A DNA stretch of 64,000 nt from Cytospora piceicola (GCA_023375675.1 JALQBC010000009.1:186001-250000), one strand, 5' to 3'. Shown: positions 45,084-57,541, counted from the first letter of the stretch. Notes: generated from the letters alone by a model not told the origin. Numbers and translations are program-made.

Positions 45084-47059
45084 TTAGACGCTCTCCCCTT
45101 CAGGAGTCCTACCACCAGTATCCTTCTCCAAAACACCCGTCCCGGGTCCGTTATGAACCGCCGCGACGTGAGAAACATACTCATCGTCTTCCTCAGTCAG
45201 CTCCTCAAGGGTCTTTCTCTTAGTCTCCTTGATCAGCAAAGTCGAAAAGACGCCCAACAACATGAACAGGGCGTAGATCTCCAACACGTGGTTGAGCCAC
45301 GGGCTCTCGTTGTCCTTGGTCGCACCTCTGGTCCGGAGAGGGGCGATGGCACCCTGGCCGATGATGGAGCCGATCTTGCCAGAGGCGGCAGAGATTCCGT
45401 GGGACGTGGACCGGTAGCGTGTCGGGAAGCACTCTCCGGGGACGATAAAGGTGGTCGAGTTGGGGCCAAAGTTGAAGAAGAACTGCGCCAAGACATAGAC
45501 GGCCAGCAGGCCGTTGTCGCCCAGTTTATCGTAGGCGAAGCCCATGACGATGAAGAGGACCGTGAGGATTATGAAGCCACCGAGCTGGATGGGCTTGCGG
45601 CCTATGGTGTCGACCGTCGCGACGGTGACCCAGTAACCGGGGACAGCACCAGCCAGGACGATGATTAGGTTTCCAATGGCTGTGTTGTAGAGAATCTGGT
45701 AGGTGTTGGCAGCGCCTTTGGTAGAGTAGCCAATGGCAGACAGGATAGTAGCGTTGTTCAATGAGAGACCGTAATAAGCGATATCGAGAAAACACCAGGA
45801 CAGGGCGGTGCTGTAGACAGTCAGTTTGGTTCATCAATCACTGACAATTAGACAGCAAGAGGTTGCTTACCCTGCCAATAGTAACCCGTTCTTGGGCTTA
45901 GCATAGTGACGCATGAAGTCTTTGAAGCTAGCCTTGGGAACTCCCAAGTTCTCAGTGGCGTTCTTCTGGGCGGTTAAGCGGGCCACCTCATCGACAACAG
46001 CTTCGCCTTGCTTTCCGCTAACGTATAGCTTCACATCCTCGTCGGCCCTCTCAACATCCCTCTTGACATCGAAAGTATAGCGAGGAGTCCTAAGAAGTAT
46101 CGTCATCAGCCGATGTTCCACCAAGCAATATAAGACTGACAAGTGGTGAGGACTTACTCAGGGATCGTCAATCGGTAGTAGAGAGCAATGCATCCAGGGA
46201 CAGCACCAAATCCGATCAATATGCGCCACATCTTGTCGACCGCAACAGAGCAGTCTCCAACGCAGTTCGCCGGCTTTGAAGAACCCTCCAAGGAGCCCTT
46301 GAAACCGAGGGTAACAAAGAGCATGACGAAGGCAGCGGCCAGCTGACCCAGTCCCTGCATGGCGAACACGGCTCCCATCATAGCTCCTCGCCATTTGGTA
46401 GTTGCGAACTCGGAGGTAATGATAGACGAAAGGGGGTAGTCACCACCGATACCAATACCCATGATGACACGCCAGAAAATGATGAGACCAACGATATCCA
46501 TGGAGGGAGAGCCACTGGCGAGGGCCTGAGCAAGAGTCGAGAAGATGATGACCATCAGCTCCAGCCCGTACATCTTCTTACGACCGACCTACAAAGGAGA
46601 GTAATGTTAGTAAGATTCCAGAGCCTGTGAAGTTTTGTTGTGCGGCGACGTGGCCCGACACAATCCGTGGTATGGTGCTATGGTGCTCACAATATCGGCC
46701 AACAGCCCAAATCCGAACTGGCCAATGACAGTACCAGCGCTTGTAGCCAACTTGATCGCAGTATCGGAGGTTGTGGGCATCTTTCCAACGCCAGGGTAGT
46801 AAACAATTCCCAGCATTGTTGTGAGGAGAGAGACGGCAAAGATATCGTACGAGTCCGTGAAGAAGCCGACTCCGGCCACGAGAACGGCTCTCACATGGTA
46901 CCAGCCGAAGGGGGCCTTGTCGATCTCGGCGAGGGCAAGACGACGCCGCTCATTGGGATCTTGGATGTGGGCAAAATCGTTGTTGAAGTTGTGGTAGGCA
47001 GCATTGCCTCCCGATGTCTTGGTGTTGGCGACGGATTGTGACTGCTGGGGCTCGGCCAT
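45084..47059 (-). CDS. MFS inorganic phosphate transporter, PHO84-like
   Basis: Four exons, 47059-46691, 46588-46158, 46089-45871 and 45810-45084, encode 581 aa. The family signature VAGVGFFTDSYDIFAVSLL opens the first helix. GLLADIVGRKKMYGLEL is the MFS loop motif and is restored by splicing. GGDYPLSSIITSEFAT and the late PGECFPTRYRSTSHGISAAS are typical of Pho84-type H+/phosphate symporters in the plasma membrane. About 12 membrane helices with a charged central loop (about TPRYTFDVKRDVERADEDVK) fit. The N- and C-termini are cytosolic and polar. Introns of 102, 68 and 60 nt all have GT..AG ends, and each junction keeps family similarity. High-affinity phosphate uptake is inferred from the family. 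Confidence 0.92.
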
Positions 47060-49457
47060 GATGGCTGATAGTCGTCTCGTAGTCTGCGTGTTATAGACGC
47101 GGACAACAATATGTATTGGTAATGACTGAGAAGGAAGAAAAGTGCAAGACGGAAGGTTTGAGTCCACCAAGATGACCTCGTGCGGATTGGATATCTTACA
47201 CACACAATCTTAGAGAGGGAAGAGCAACCACAATTTCTGACTGCAGCTCGAGGAGGACAGGGCTCGCATTTTAACATGTCAGATACAGAGCTGGGCGTCC
47301 CAGAGGAGAGGTACGTATCCGCACGCAATAGGGAAGGTGTTACGGTCCAGCCCTCCGTGGGCTCAACATGCCTGCATCCAACTGTGCTCGTAGAGGAGGG
47401 TATACATCTCCCAACGGCCAAGGGTCCATTCCTCGGCACAGCCTAGCCCAGGCTGAAAATGTCTCTAACGTGTACTGGTTCGCGCAATCGTGGTGCTTGG
47501 CAGGAGCTAGGACGGATAGAGTTTCAAGCACATGTTCGGCTCCTGGTAAGCAACTAGATAGTACCATATCCAGCAGGGACATTTTGATGTGATACGGCTG
47601 TGCATATGTAAGGCATATCGCCGGACCAGTGTGCAACGCAGCCATCATGTCATGTAACTCAATAAAACAATGGCAGGGCGCCTCTCACTTCGAGTCTGCC
47701 ATGCCAGCAGGGCCAGGTACTCGCAGAGAACCGAACGGCACTCGTCAATTGTTCCGTGGTCTATCTGTTTGCGGGATGTTGCGCTAGCAAGTCATCAACG
47801 GGAAAAATGGAGCAGCCTGTGCTTGAATGACTTCCAATCATTTCAGACATGTGTCTCCCGTGTAGGATGGCCAATAGTCGTCTGTCTCAAGGGCCGCGTT
47901 GCTTTGGTGGCGTGGCTGCGATAACCTTCCAGGTCATGTTCCGGAAGATGCCAAGAAGGTCAACATGCGCCAAGTATGGCGCCTGCGTTGGGCTGTTCAT
48001 CAAAACTAGCCGATGGCGTTGTGAAGCTGCGAGGCTTAAAAGAAGTGAAAAGGACCGGCCATCCACACCGATAACTAGCCTGGGGGCCAGAATCCCCACG
48101 AATTGTCATGTGTTAGCGGCCCACGTTGCGAAGGCAAAGCCTGCCATTGGTCAATTGCCTTCACGCCCCAGTGCCCCCACTATTTTCTTTCAACGACATC
48201 GACGTCTTCCCTTGGAGCCGTGTCAGTGGGCTGAATGGTAGCCACCTCTCTTTGAGACTCGACCGTTGCAAGGTTCCATGGTCGTGGCAATAACGAATGT
48301 TGGAGGAGGAGGAGCCACATCTGGGCCTTTATTTGCCAAGAGCCCAAGGCACACCAGGCGAATTGCCCGGGCAGCTGCATGCCTTGTTGGTCCTCCAGCA
48401 GCAAGATGCCGCTTTGGCTTCCAAGAATATCAACACATGCCGAGAAGAAGTTACCCGAGACCGTTCCCATAAGAACCAATCTGACAGTGAACACCAAAAA
48501 ATTTGGAGCAGCCTCACCCTTTTCGTAGGGCTTGTAGGGCTTGTATGACTGACTTGAGCGATGAGATTGGTGACATGAATCAGTCTCCCGTAACGTTTGT
48601 GCAGAGTCTGCTCGATGAACCGTAACCATAGAACTCCTCACGTTCCCCTGATTGTCCCAAGCTACCGGATCGATCCAATACTGGGTACTCCCGTTAGCAC
48701 ATACACAGCCCGCGCATTAGTTTCAGTCCCGTCCGTCAGACCACAGATTGTGCTTGCAGGTTCCTGTACGGCGTGTTTTCGGTTGAGCATCGTTCTTGAA
48801 ACTTGTTACCCATTATGATCTGCCCTTATAACCGGGCAAAGTAGCATTAAATGATTGCATACCCGAGCCACACTGCTGATCGTGCTACAGGGTTACGCCA
48901 ATGCCTAACCGTAAGAAGCCTGCCAACACTCACAGCGCCATTGAATCACAGGGCTTATGCCACGGGCTGGTCGCACTGCCTGAGTGGGCAGACATTATGC
49001 AAAGCACGCATTGGTCGTCGCCCGATTTCCATCTGTGTGTTGCAATATGTGTTGTGTTGCAACTTCAAGATAGGAAAGTCGCCGGTTGGAAACCGGTCAC
49101 GATCGGCTTGCCAAGGAAAATCGGTCGGATGGGACCGGTATTGTGATCAAGGGTATAAAATTCTTTGTCTTCAATCCGCATTAAGCCGTTGCTGGAGTCA
49201 TGATTGGGTGCCAGCTGACATTTCGTGGTGTCTTCATCAGACTAGGCCGGAACGGACACCAAAGGCCTCTCGATGTGGTGGCTTGCCGAGCAAGCTTGGT
49301 GACAGGATTCGACGTCTGGCTGTCGTGCGACACCATGTTTGGTGTTGGTCATCCCTCTGGCTTCTCCAGTCAAGTCCATACTGCCCAGGCATCGCAGGAG
49401 ACCACGCAATCCCAAGACCTGAAAGTGAAAATGCAGCCGTCCTACTCTTCCCGGTAA
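47060..49457. other. Long intergenic region, no gene seen
   Basis: 2.4 kb upstream of the phosphate transporter. The longest open frames (up to 262 codons, 48851-49639) start without ATG or have Cys/Trp/Arg/His-rich, non-protein-like composition. A short GTAGGGCTT direct repeat lies near 48527-48543. It probably contains the transporter's regulatory region. Confidence 0.55.
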
Positions 49458-50751
49458 TCAGACCTCAACTACCTTCTCATCCTCATCCTCAGCATCATCG
49501 TCCAGCTCCTCGACACGTGGTCGTTGCTCTTCGACTTCGTCATCCAGCATCAACACCTGGACCAACCGCTCACAGGCAATCGTTACGTCCAGTTCCTTTA
49601 CACGTAGATGGGTCTCTCGAACGAGAGGGTAGACCTTGATATTCCTCATCAAGTCTCGCCCTTCTCTAGTCGTCGTGAAAAGCATCAACGTCTCCACGTG
49701 AGTCTGAACAATGCTTGGATCGCTTTCGCGCTCCTTATCCGGCGGCAACAGTTTCACCTCGGGCAGCATGCCCGTCCTATCTTCCTCGTCGTATTCTTCA
49801 CTACCCGTAAGCGGCAACAGAATGTGTGGGAAGATGTTGATGTCATCTTTGGAGAAGAACAATGGATGCGACGGCACATCGAATGCAGCATTCTTGATGG
49901 TGCTCGCCACTCCCTTGCGTCTGATGTCAGACTTGTGCTCGGTGAATAGCTTCAGCTTCGTCAATGGTATCACACCGTCGTAGTCTTGCCGCTTGACAAA
50001 GTATTGTCGGACTTCAGGGTGCTTCGCCAGATCGGCAAACAGGTATGCCAAATAGTCATAATCCGCATCCTTGTTGAAGGAGCCGTCTGCGCCCTTGACG
50101 AAAATATCGACAAGCTGATTCAGGACCTGATCATCAGATCCCAAGGACTCGGGTGCTTTCTGTTTTCGGTCCAATATGCTCTTCAGCCCGTCCCATTTGG
50201 CTAAATTTGCAAGCAGCATCGCAAAGAAATTTGCGTTGAATTCCGAGGGGTTCTGCAACATGCCCTTGTATCAGCACAGGGCGACTACGAAACGCCTCCG
50301 CCGTCACACCGCAGCCTCGAGTTTCGAAACGCTAATCCGTGGGTAATAAAGTGGCATACCGTGATTCGTGCAAAAGCAACATTGAGGAACTTCTCATCCG
50401 TGGCCAAGTACTCGAGTATGTCTTTCTCAGCTGCCAGGTTGACCAGTATTGTCAAGGCATGTTGGGCGATTTTCTGTTCCTCGATCAGCATCTTGTTCCA
50501 TTCAGGAGTCTTGGAAGGATCTTACGCACTGGACGATCCTGCACGAGGACTTTGAGATTCTTGACTGGAGTCAATTGATTTATTTTGAAGATAGCGGGAT
50601 CTGTAGTCGAGTATGGCACGAGATTCTCAATGGCCACAGCCCGAATTTGCGGACTGGGACTGGCAATAAAGCCAACAAGCTGCGAGATGTCAGAATTAAG
50701 CCCTGCTGGCAGCATCATTGTCACACGCACCTCTTCAAGTTCAGTGGGCAT
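49458..50751 (-). CDS. HGH1: Hgh1-like eEF2 folding chaperone (armadillo repeat)
   Basis: Three exons, 50751-50530, 50473-50360 and 50252-49458, encode 376 aa. The sequence begins MPTELEEVRV and shows helical-repeat features (LVGFIASPSPQIRAVAIENL, IAQHALTILVNLA, FFAMLLANLAKWDGL) with the FADLAKHPEVRQYFV and LMLFTTTREGRDLM segments of the FAM203/HGH1 family. The C-terminal tail is acidic. Hgh1 helps TRiC/CCT fold elongation factor 2 in yeast; that role is inferred. The first intron is taken as 56 nt (acceptor after GAACAG), because this gives QDRP-KIAQHALT as in relatives. An alternative acceptor 18 nt upstream would leave an intron of only 38 nt and add six residues. It is divergent from ENP1. 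Confidence 0.88.
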
Positions 50752-51102
50752 TTTCAAAGGGAAAAATACGAATAAATGCACTTGCAACTGTGTAAGTCAA
50801 GGGAGGCTCTTAGAGGGGAGGCTCTTAAAGCTCTGAATTGAGTTCTAGTCTCAGTCTCCGTGATTAGGTCATAGTCCTAATACAAAAATACATGTGATTG
50901 GTGGGGTCGCAGGGCTGCGGGGCACCGAGTTTGTGAGCTATCGCTGCGATAAGATCTTTAGGTGGCAGAAACCCTTCGGATGAGGAAGTCGGTCAGAAAA
51001 AAAGTCCGGCCAAACCACAACCTTTCGCACCCAACTCCGTGATTGCTTAGTGAATGCGCCTGATACTTTCACCATCTCTATACTGTGCCCACAACACGTT
51101 TT
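50752..51102. promoter_or_regulatory. Shared divergent promoter of HGH1 and ENP1
   Basis: 351 bp between two genes of the translation and ribosome-assembly machinery. It has an AT-rich core (50870-50900) and a direct repeat of GGGAGGCTCTTA (50802-50828). No coding signal. Confidence 0.5.
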
Positions 51103-52737
51103 ATGATGCCGAAAGCAACAACAGCTATGTCAGAGCGCCAAGGACGCCGCCACAACCCCTTGGATGCCGATATCCTTGGGGGCAGCGGCATTCTGAGGTC
51201 TGGAAAGACAGGGAAGAAGACAAAGGCAGAGAAGGACGAGGAGCACTTTGTCAACCCCAAACAATCAGCAAGGATCCTGGCACTGGGCCGAGAGCTCGCC
51301 GACGACGAAGAACAACCAGAACCCAGCGCACTACCCCAGAAGAGCGCCTTCGATGTTGACTCGAGATTCGCACCCGAAGCCGACGAAGATGCCGACGCAT
51401 ACGAGGATGAAGAGGCATGGGGCGAAGATGACGAGGACATCCAGCTCGACGAGGCTGAGATTTCACCTGAGGACCTGGCGATGTTCAACAAGTTCATGAC
51501 TACCGAGGAAGACCCTCTGTTGAAGCATGGCTGGGATAGAAAACCCGGTGCTGGTGAGGAACAGCAAGGAGGAGGAGCCAACTTGGCGGATCTCATCATG
51601 CAGAAAATCCAAGCATTTGAGACAGCTGGAGAAGACCAGCAAGAGATGGGTGGTGTGGAAGATTTTTCTCGCGAAGAGGAGGACCTGCCCCCCAAGGTTG
51701 TTGAGGTCTACGCAAAGTATGTCGCCTCAGTCTTGACGTTCTCCGTATTTTTGGACCTCATGAGGGGCGTTTTGCTAACCATTGACACAGGTGTGGAATG
51801 ATCTTGAGCAGATGGAGGAGCGGTCCTCTGCCGAAGCCAGTAAAGATCCTACCGACTGTACCCGATTGGGAGAGAATCATCGACGTCACACAACCAGAGA
51901 ACTGGACTCCTAATGCCATCTTCGCCATGACCCGAATATTCTCTTCCTCGAAGCCTGCGGTGGTTCAGCGCTGGTTGGAAATTGTCGTGCTGCCGAAGGT
52001 ACGGGAGGACATCTACGAGACCAAGAAGCTGAATGTCCACCTTTACAATTCCCTGAAGAAGAGTTTGTACAAGCCTTCGGCCTTCTTCAAAGGCATCATC
52101 TTCGCTCTTATTGGTTCAGGGACGTGCACAATGCGCGAGGCACACATTGTATCCTCCGTGATGTCGCGGGTGTCGGTACCAGTACTGCACTCCGCGGCAG
52201 GATTGAAGGGTCTGTGCGACTTGGCCGCTCAGCAAGCATCCAACGGCGAGTCTGCTGCCAGCACAAACATCTTCATCAAGACTTTGCTCGACAAGGGACT
52301 GGCCCTGCCCTACCAGGTCATCGACGCTTTGGTTTTCTTCTTCCTGCGTTTCAGATCAATGGACCCTGCTGCAGTGAAGGAGGCCGAGGCCTTGGACAGG
52401 CCATCGGAAAACAAGATTGGACGGCAACTACCAGTGCTGTTCCATCAGTGTCTTCTGAGCTTCGCGCAGAGGTACCGAAATGACATTAACGAGGATCAAA
52501 GAGAGGTAAGCAAACTTCTCGCCCGTTTTGGAGACATTGGCACGCAACCATTCATGACCAAGTCGATGCTAACTCGCTATTTTCTAGGCTTTGCTAGATT
52601 TGCTGCTCACACACGGTCACTCAGGGATTGGGCCCGAGATCAGAAGGGAATTGGTTGCGGGTCGTGGGAGAGGCGTTCCGGTTGAGCCTGTGGCTCAAAC
52701 GTTTGATGGAGACGACACAATGCAAGTGGATTCATGA
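51103..52737 (+). CDS. ENP1: Bystin/Enp1, 40S ribosome biogenesis factor
   Basis: Three exons, 51103-51716, 51791-52505 and 52588-52737, encode 492 aa (two ATGs are adjacent, 51103 and 51106). The N-terminal half is charged and acidic (RQGRRHNPLDADILGG, then Asp/Glu-rich). The C-terminal half is the bystin domain (RWRSGPLPKPVKILPTVPDW, FFKGIIFALIGSGTCTMREA, YQVIDALVFFFLRF). Enp1 is a nuclear and cytoplasmic pre-40S factor needed for late 20S pre-rRNA processing and export. Introns of 74 and 82 nt are supported; the second carries a GCTAAC branch site and joins DQRE to ALLDLLLTHGH. The short tail ends MQVDS. Confidence 0.93.
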
Positions 52738-53619
52738 GCATGGGGGGACTATTTGAGGAGTAATGAAATACCCACATTGTTTACTGGACTTTTCTATCGA
52801 ATTTTGGATCGCGGGCAACCTCTTCCGGAACAGTGAACGAGAAGCAAGGGTCGTGATGTGAATCAGATGGCGGCAGGACCTATAACCGTCTTTTCGGTGA
52901 CGTTTCCAATGCGCATCGTGGGGAGGTAGGAATATCATGAAGCGTACTTGTTTGTCCTTTCCAAATATCCAATGTCTGCTCCTGCTCGAAGTGACATTCC
53001 TTGCAGATGCTTCCTATTCTCGTCCCCTCTAGTGAAAGCGCCCTCACTGTGATACGGTGCAAGTAGCGTTGCGATTGATCCGTTGCTGCCCATGCAAACT
53101 CTCAATTGTCTCATACTACAATATTGATGTGAATAAACATTCTCTATTAGCTTTCGAACATTAGTGTCATGAATACTGGGGCCTCTAGAATCTATTGGGA
53201 TCTTGCTGGTGATGTCGAGTGACCAGGGGTGACTGCGCCACACCGACTGTGGCTGAAGATCAATTAAAAATGGACGCGTCCTGAAGACGCGTCTCGGCGA
53301 TTACATAGACGTGTCGACTCCACTAGTGGCTACAAGAACGCGAGCTATCAATCTACTCCAGTGCCAATGATAGAGAGGGCATCAGTGATCTCACGGTCGA
53401 GATCAAGAGCCCTGCCAATCGCCGTGTTTTAGTAGCCAGTGTGACGTCCCAATTGCCATCGACCACACCTCTCTTAAACCGCCTACCTCACGTCTCGCTT
53501 CCTTTTCCTTCCTCCCCATGGAAGGACCGACCATCTCGACCTGAACAAACACATTCAATTCTATGATCCATGATTCTAGCTCTTTGTTAACTTGAGCATC
53601 TGAAACCACTCCTTCAACA
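52738..53619. other. Intergenic, no gene seen
   Basis: 882 bp between ENP1 and ORC4. It has GGACGCGTCCTGAAGACGCGTC-like inverted sequence around 53272-53293 and CT-rich sequence before ORC4. No supported gene. Confidence 0.55.
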
Positions 53620-55704
53620 ATGTCATCACAACCAGCGCCCATCAGAAAGCGTGGGCGCCCGCGAAAAGACGATGCCGACAGGAGCCCTGCTAAGAAGCCC
53701 CGAGTGGGAGGCAGGCTGCCCACCGACATGTTACAGGAGATACCTGACTCCGACGAAGAGGTGCAGAGGGTACAGCCTAAGAAGAATCTGAGCAACGTCT
53801 ACGATTTCCCCGACTCTGACGAGGCACCGACGCCCCCGCCGAAGCTTAAGGGCATCCTGACCCCTAGTAAGAGGCTCAACGCGCGGACCAAGAGTGTAGC
53901 TTTCGAGGACCTCAAGTCCAAGGCCCAGGCCGCCGAGGTGTTCTTCGAAGACTTGCCGTCGAAACCTGTCAAGTCGGCCAAGCCGGCCAGACCGAGCCAA
54001 CCCACCCAAGTACCGCATGAGGAAGAAGACAAAGAAGAGGAGGAAGAAGAAGAGGACGAGGTCTGCACCGTCTGCTCCAAGCCAGACTCAAGGTCGGGAA
54101 ACCAAATAATATTCTGCGACAACTGTGACCTGGCCGTGCACCAGAAGTGCTACGGCGTTGCCAGGATACCTAGAGGGGACTGGTTCTGCAAGGACTGTTC
54201 CACCAAAGAATCGGCGAAGACATCACAGAAACCGGGTGCAAAAACCACGAGCAAAAGTGCAGCGGCGGCAGCGGCGGAGGTCGCCCCTGAGATTCCGAAC
54301 TTCGAGCAGCACTTGCGGTCTCTCCAGAGGGTGCTGCTAGATCGGTGCACAGGCAGGCGTCGCATTAGACTCCGCGACCAAGATGAGGCGTACGACAAGA
54401 CTTTCCAGCTGGTAGAGCAAACGGTCTTGGCGGGAGAGGGAAACTCGATGCTCATCATTGGCGCCAGAGGATGCGGCAAGACGACGGTGAGTCGCTTCAC
54501 AGATCACATTTCGAAGTACGATACTGACAGGTTGCTTTAGCTGGTGGATTCGGTACTATGCGACCTTGGCCTCGAGCACAAGGACCAGTTTCATGTTGTA
54601 CGACTTAATGGATTCATACACACTGACGACAAACTGGCCTTGAAAGACATATGGCGCCAGCTGGGCAAGGAGATGGAGGTGCAAGACGACTTGATTGGAA
54701 AAACCAACAACTACGCGGACACATTGGCCTCATTACTTGCACTTCTGTCACATCCATCGGAGATAGCAGATGCCGAGGACGGGATTACCTCGAAGTCGGT
54801 GATCTTCATCATCGACGAGTTTGACCTCTTCGCTACCCATGCCAGACAGACGTTGTTGTATAACCTGTTCGACATTGCTCAAGCCAGAAAAGCCCCTATC
54901 GCAGTACTTGGTCTTACCAACAGGATCGACGTGGTGGAGGGCCTGGAGAAGCGTGTCAAGAGTCGATTCAGTCATCGCTATGCGTATCTGTCACTCTCTA
55001 AGACCCTGTTTTCATACTGGAAAATCTGTAAACAGGGCCTCGTTGTTAACGACGAGGATGCCAAATCGGAAGGCCTGGATATCTATCTACGGGGATTCAT
55101 GGAATTCCAAGAATACTGGACGAAAAAGATCGAAACACTGTACAGTGACCAGTCGTTCAAGGACCACCTCGAGTATCACTATTTCAGCACCAAATCTGTA
55201 CCGGCGTTTCTCAGCAGCTGTGTGCTGCCGTTGGCAACGCTTTCCCCTACAAAAATGTCATTGTCATTCGCCCCTGCGTCCAGCATGGGCTTGACGGTCG
55301 AACCCCCAGACTCCAAGCTCCATCTGCTCGAGTCTCTTTCAGACCTCGACCTTTCGCTCCTTATATCCGCAGCTCGGCTCGACATAGTGGCTCACACGGA
55401 CACTGTGAACTTCGCGATGGCCTACGACGAATACACGACGCTTATAGGGAGGCAGCGTGTGCAGTCTGCCACATCTGGGATGCTGGCCATGGGAGGAGGT
55501 GTCCGCGTGTGGGGGAGAGGTATCGCCGAATCGTCGTGGGAGCGACTTGTATCATTAGAGTTGCTTCTCCCTACCGGAATGGGGGGCCGGGGTGGCTATG
55601 GGGGCGTAGAAGGTAGGATGTGGAAGGTCGACGTGACACTAGAAGAGATACCCACGGCTGTCAAGTTGAACGCCATTCATGCCAGGTGGTGCAGAGAGAT
55701 ATGA
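53620..55704 (+). CDS. ORC4: Origin recognition complex subunit 4 with AT-hook and PHD finger
   Basis: Two exons, 53620-54486 and 54541-55704, encode 676 aa. Residues 9-17 (RKRGRPRKD) form an AT-hook. An acidic/Pro region follows, then a PHD finger at 147-194 with all eight ligands (C149, C152, C166, C169, H174, C177, C190, C193). The AAA+ ATPase has Walker A GARGCGKT (281-288) and Walker [10 protein letters not shown] (D381-E382). The C-terminal winged-helix region ends in ARWCREI. Orc4 is part of the hexamer that marks replication origins and loads MCM. The PHD finger suggests reading of histone H3 tails, and the AT-hook suggests AT-rich DNA binding; both are inferences. The 54-nt intron follows Walker A directly (GKTT to LVDSVL). 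Confidence 0.93.
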
Positions 55705-56230
55705 TCAATATATTGGTTGGATTATCCCCACACTGGAGATGTACAACGCAGCATCAAAGTGGATATTGTTTCAGAGGAGGTTCCCCAGAGGTGACTGACA
55801 GGTGCCCCGGAGAGGACCAGGTTTTCCGAAGTCACGAGACGAATGGGTCGAGGTCAGCCAGCGCCAACGGCGGCATGTCCCCGGAGTCGATCCTCCCGGC
55901 GGCTTAGAGTATGGGAACATGCTTTTAGGGGCGGCTGATGGTTACACTCATTCTTATCATCTTGTCATCCTGACTTGAATCCACTGGCTATTCGGCGGTA
56001 AACGACTCGCCTGGCTTTATCGTCAGCACTTATTTTGAGAATGCACCCACCGCCTGGCATTCCGTGTGGCGCAGCTACATGGAAAGTATACAACCAACAA
56101 CCTGGTGGCACGCCTGGGTAAGGGTTGTTATTTTTTTCAAAGTTTATATTCTTGTTTACATCACTTCTTCCCCAACTCCCGTTTCTTGTTTTGATCGTTA
56201 AAACCCACGCTCCCCAGCTCAATAACCACT
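55705..56230. other. Intergenic, no gene seen
   Basis: 526 bp between ORC4 and the DUF7053-type gene. No repeat or coding signal was recognised. It is T-rich near 56125-56160. Confidence 0.5.
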
Positions 56231-57541
56231 ATGTCAAAAAGAACAACATTCACGACAATTAGCCCGCTGCCGGCAGGTATTTCTAGGGAATTCGTAATCG
56301 ATTTTTTCCATAACCATGTGGGGATGATAGACCTCAACCCACTAGTAAAGGAGCGACATCCGATCACGCCGCCCCCGGAAGCCCCAGCCGATGAAATGAA
56401 TTGCATCTGGTACTCCCTGACGGACCGAATCACCTACCTACCAGGGGGTCTGGCAAGTGGCGACATATCGTACACCTGTGCGTTCCACGACCTTCCAAAC
56501 GGGATCCAGACTCACTGCCGCGCACCGCTGAATGTCGACATCCGGGAGAAGTGGACACTGAACGGGACACTGGCCGGGGAGGCCCCGGAGCCGGTTGAGC
56601 TCGGGATCGGGGCCCCCGCGACGGGGCTGTTTATCCGTGAAGACGTCGATCTTCGCTGTAATTTCCTCATGTCTGGCTTTGTCAAGAGGAACCTGACCAA
56701 GGCCCATGCAAAGCTTGTAGACCGTCTTGTTGAGAAGGCAAAGCTGGTCGCAGCCAGGCAGAAGAGCATACGCACCAGCGAGCCGCCTTTTAGCTCTGCA
56801 AATGAGCAATTCCAACCACAGCCGCTGGCGCCAGCTCCGACATCACAGGTCCCCGCGACGAATGCTATCAGGCGAAAACCCGCCCAGAGCGCGAAGAGTC
56901 CGCCACCACAACTCGGCAGTCCTTTCATTGCCGGATATCGGCCTGACCGGAAACCATCACTGAGAATTGTCAGCCCCGAAGAAGCCGGGCCTGACTTGGA
57001 TCCCCCAGCTAATACAGCACACCGCAAATCCCATTCCGAGGACAGCTTCACAGGTCGCCTTCAAGCACACGGGGGTATTTCTTCCGAGGCGCCTGCGCCT
57101 CTGCGCCTGGGCCAGCAGCCCCAGAACCCTTCTTTGCCTCCTCTTCATGACCCTACGCTGTACCCACAGCCTCTCCGCGTTCGCGATGTCTCCGTGGGCT
57201 CAGGGCAGTCTGTCAAGCCAATGCCGGGCGTCGAGGGTGGACCTGCCGTTCCTTTCCCAGATCTGAGCCCCCCAAGCACCGGAAGGACCGCACACGGCCG
57301 GCCATCCATATCAGAGTCGAAGGGCAGCATGGACCACCCGGAGTATCCGCAACTCAACCCTTACTCCGGAGCAGGCAGCTCACCGGCGGAGTCGCTGCCA
57401 CCAAGGACGCCACAGTTCATTGCGGAGCTTAACGGAGACGGCGGCGTTCCCATCATTGTGGACAGTGACTATTCGGCGGCGCTCAGGCCGGCTGGGACGA
57501 GTATTCGCCCAAAGTCGCCATTTGCTGCTGAGCTGGAATGA
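56231..57541 (+). CDS. DUF7053-type fungal protein
   Basis: Single exon of 436 aa. The first ~190 residues look globular and match what I recall of the fungal DUF7053 family: TTFTTISPLPAGISREFVID, WYSLTDRITYLPGG, DISYTCAFHDLPNGIQTHC, LRCNFLMSGFVKRNLTKAHA. The shape recalls START/SRPBCC-like lipid-binding folds, but that is only an impression. From ~200 on it is a Pro/Ser/Gln-rich low-complexity tail, likely disordered and phosphorylated. There is no signal peptide and no membrane helix. Function is unknown. The start is the first ATG, with an upstream stop in frame. Confidence 0.75.
   Translation: MSKRTTFTTISPLPAGISREFVIDFFHNHVGMIDLNPLVKERHPITPPPEAPADEMNCIWYSLTDRITYLPGGLASGDISYTCAFHDLPNGIQTHCRAPLNVDIREKWTLNGTLAGEAPEPVELGIGAPATGLFIREDVDLRCNFLMSGFVKRNLTKAHAKLVDRLVEKAKLVAARQKSIRTSEPPFSSANEQFQPQPLAPAPTSQVPATNAIRRKPAQSAKSPPPQLGSPFIAGYRPDRKPSLRIVSPEEAGPDLDPPANTAHRKSHSEDSFTGRLQAHGGISSEAPAPLRLGQQPQNPSLPPLHDPTLYPQPLRVRDVSVGSGQSVKPMPGVEGGPAVPFPDLSPPSTGRTAHGRPSISESKGSMDHPEYPQLNPYSGAGSSPAESLPPRTPQFIAELNGDGGVPIIVDSDYSAALRPAGTSIRPKSPFAAELE

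Noticed and set aside
48851..49639. 262-codon plus-strand open frame
   Set aside because: Cys/Trp/Arg/His-rich composition and no domain; its 3' part is the antisense of HGH1.
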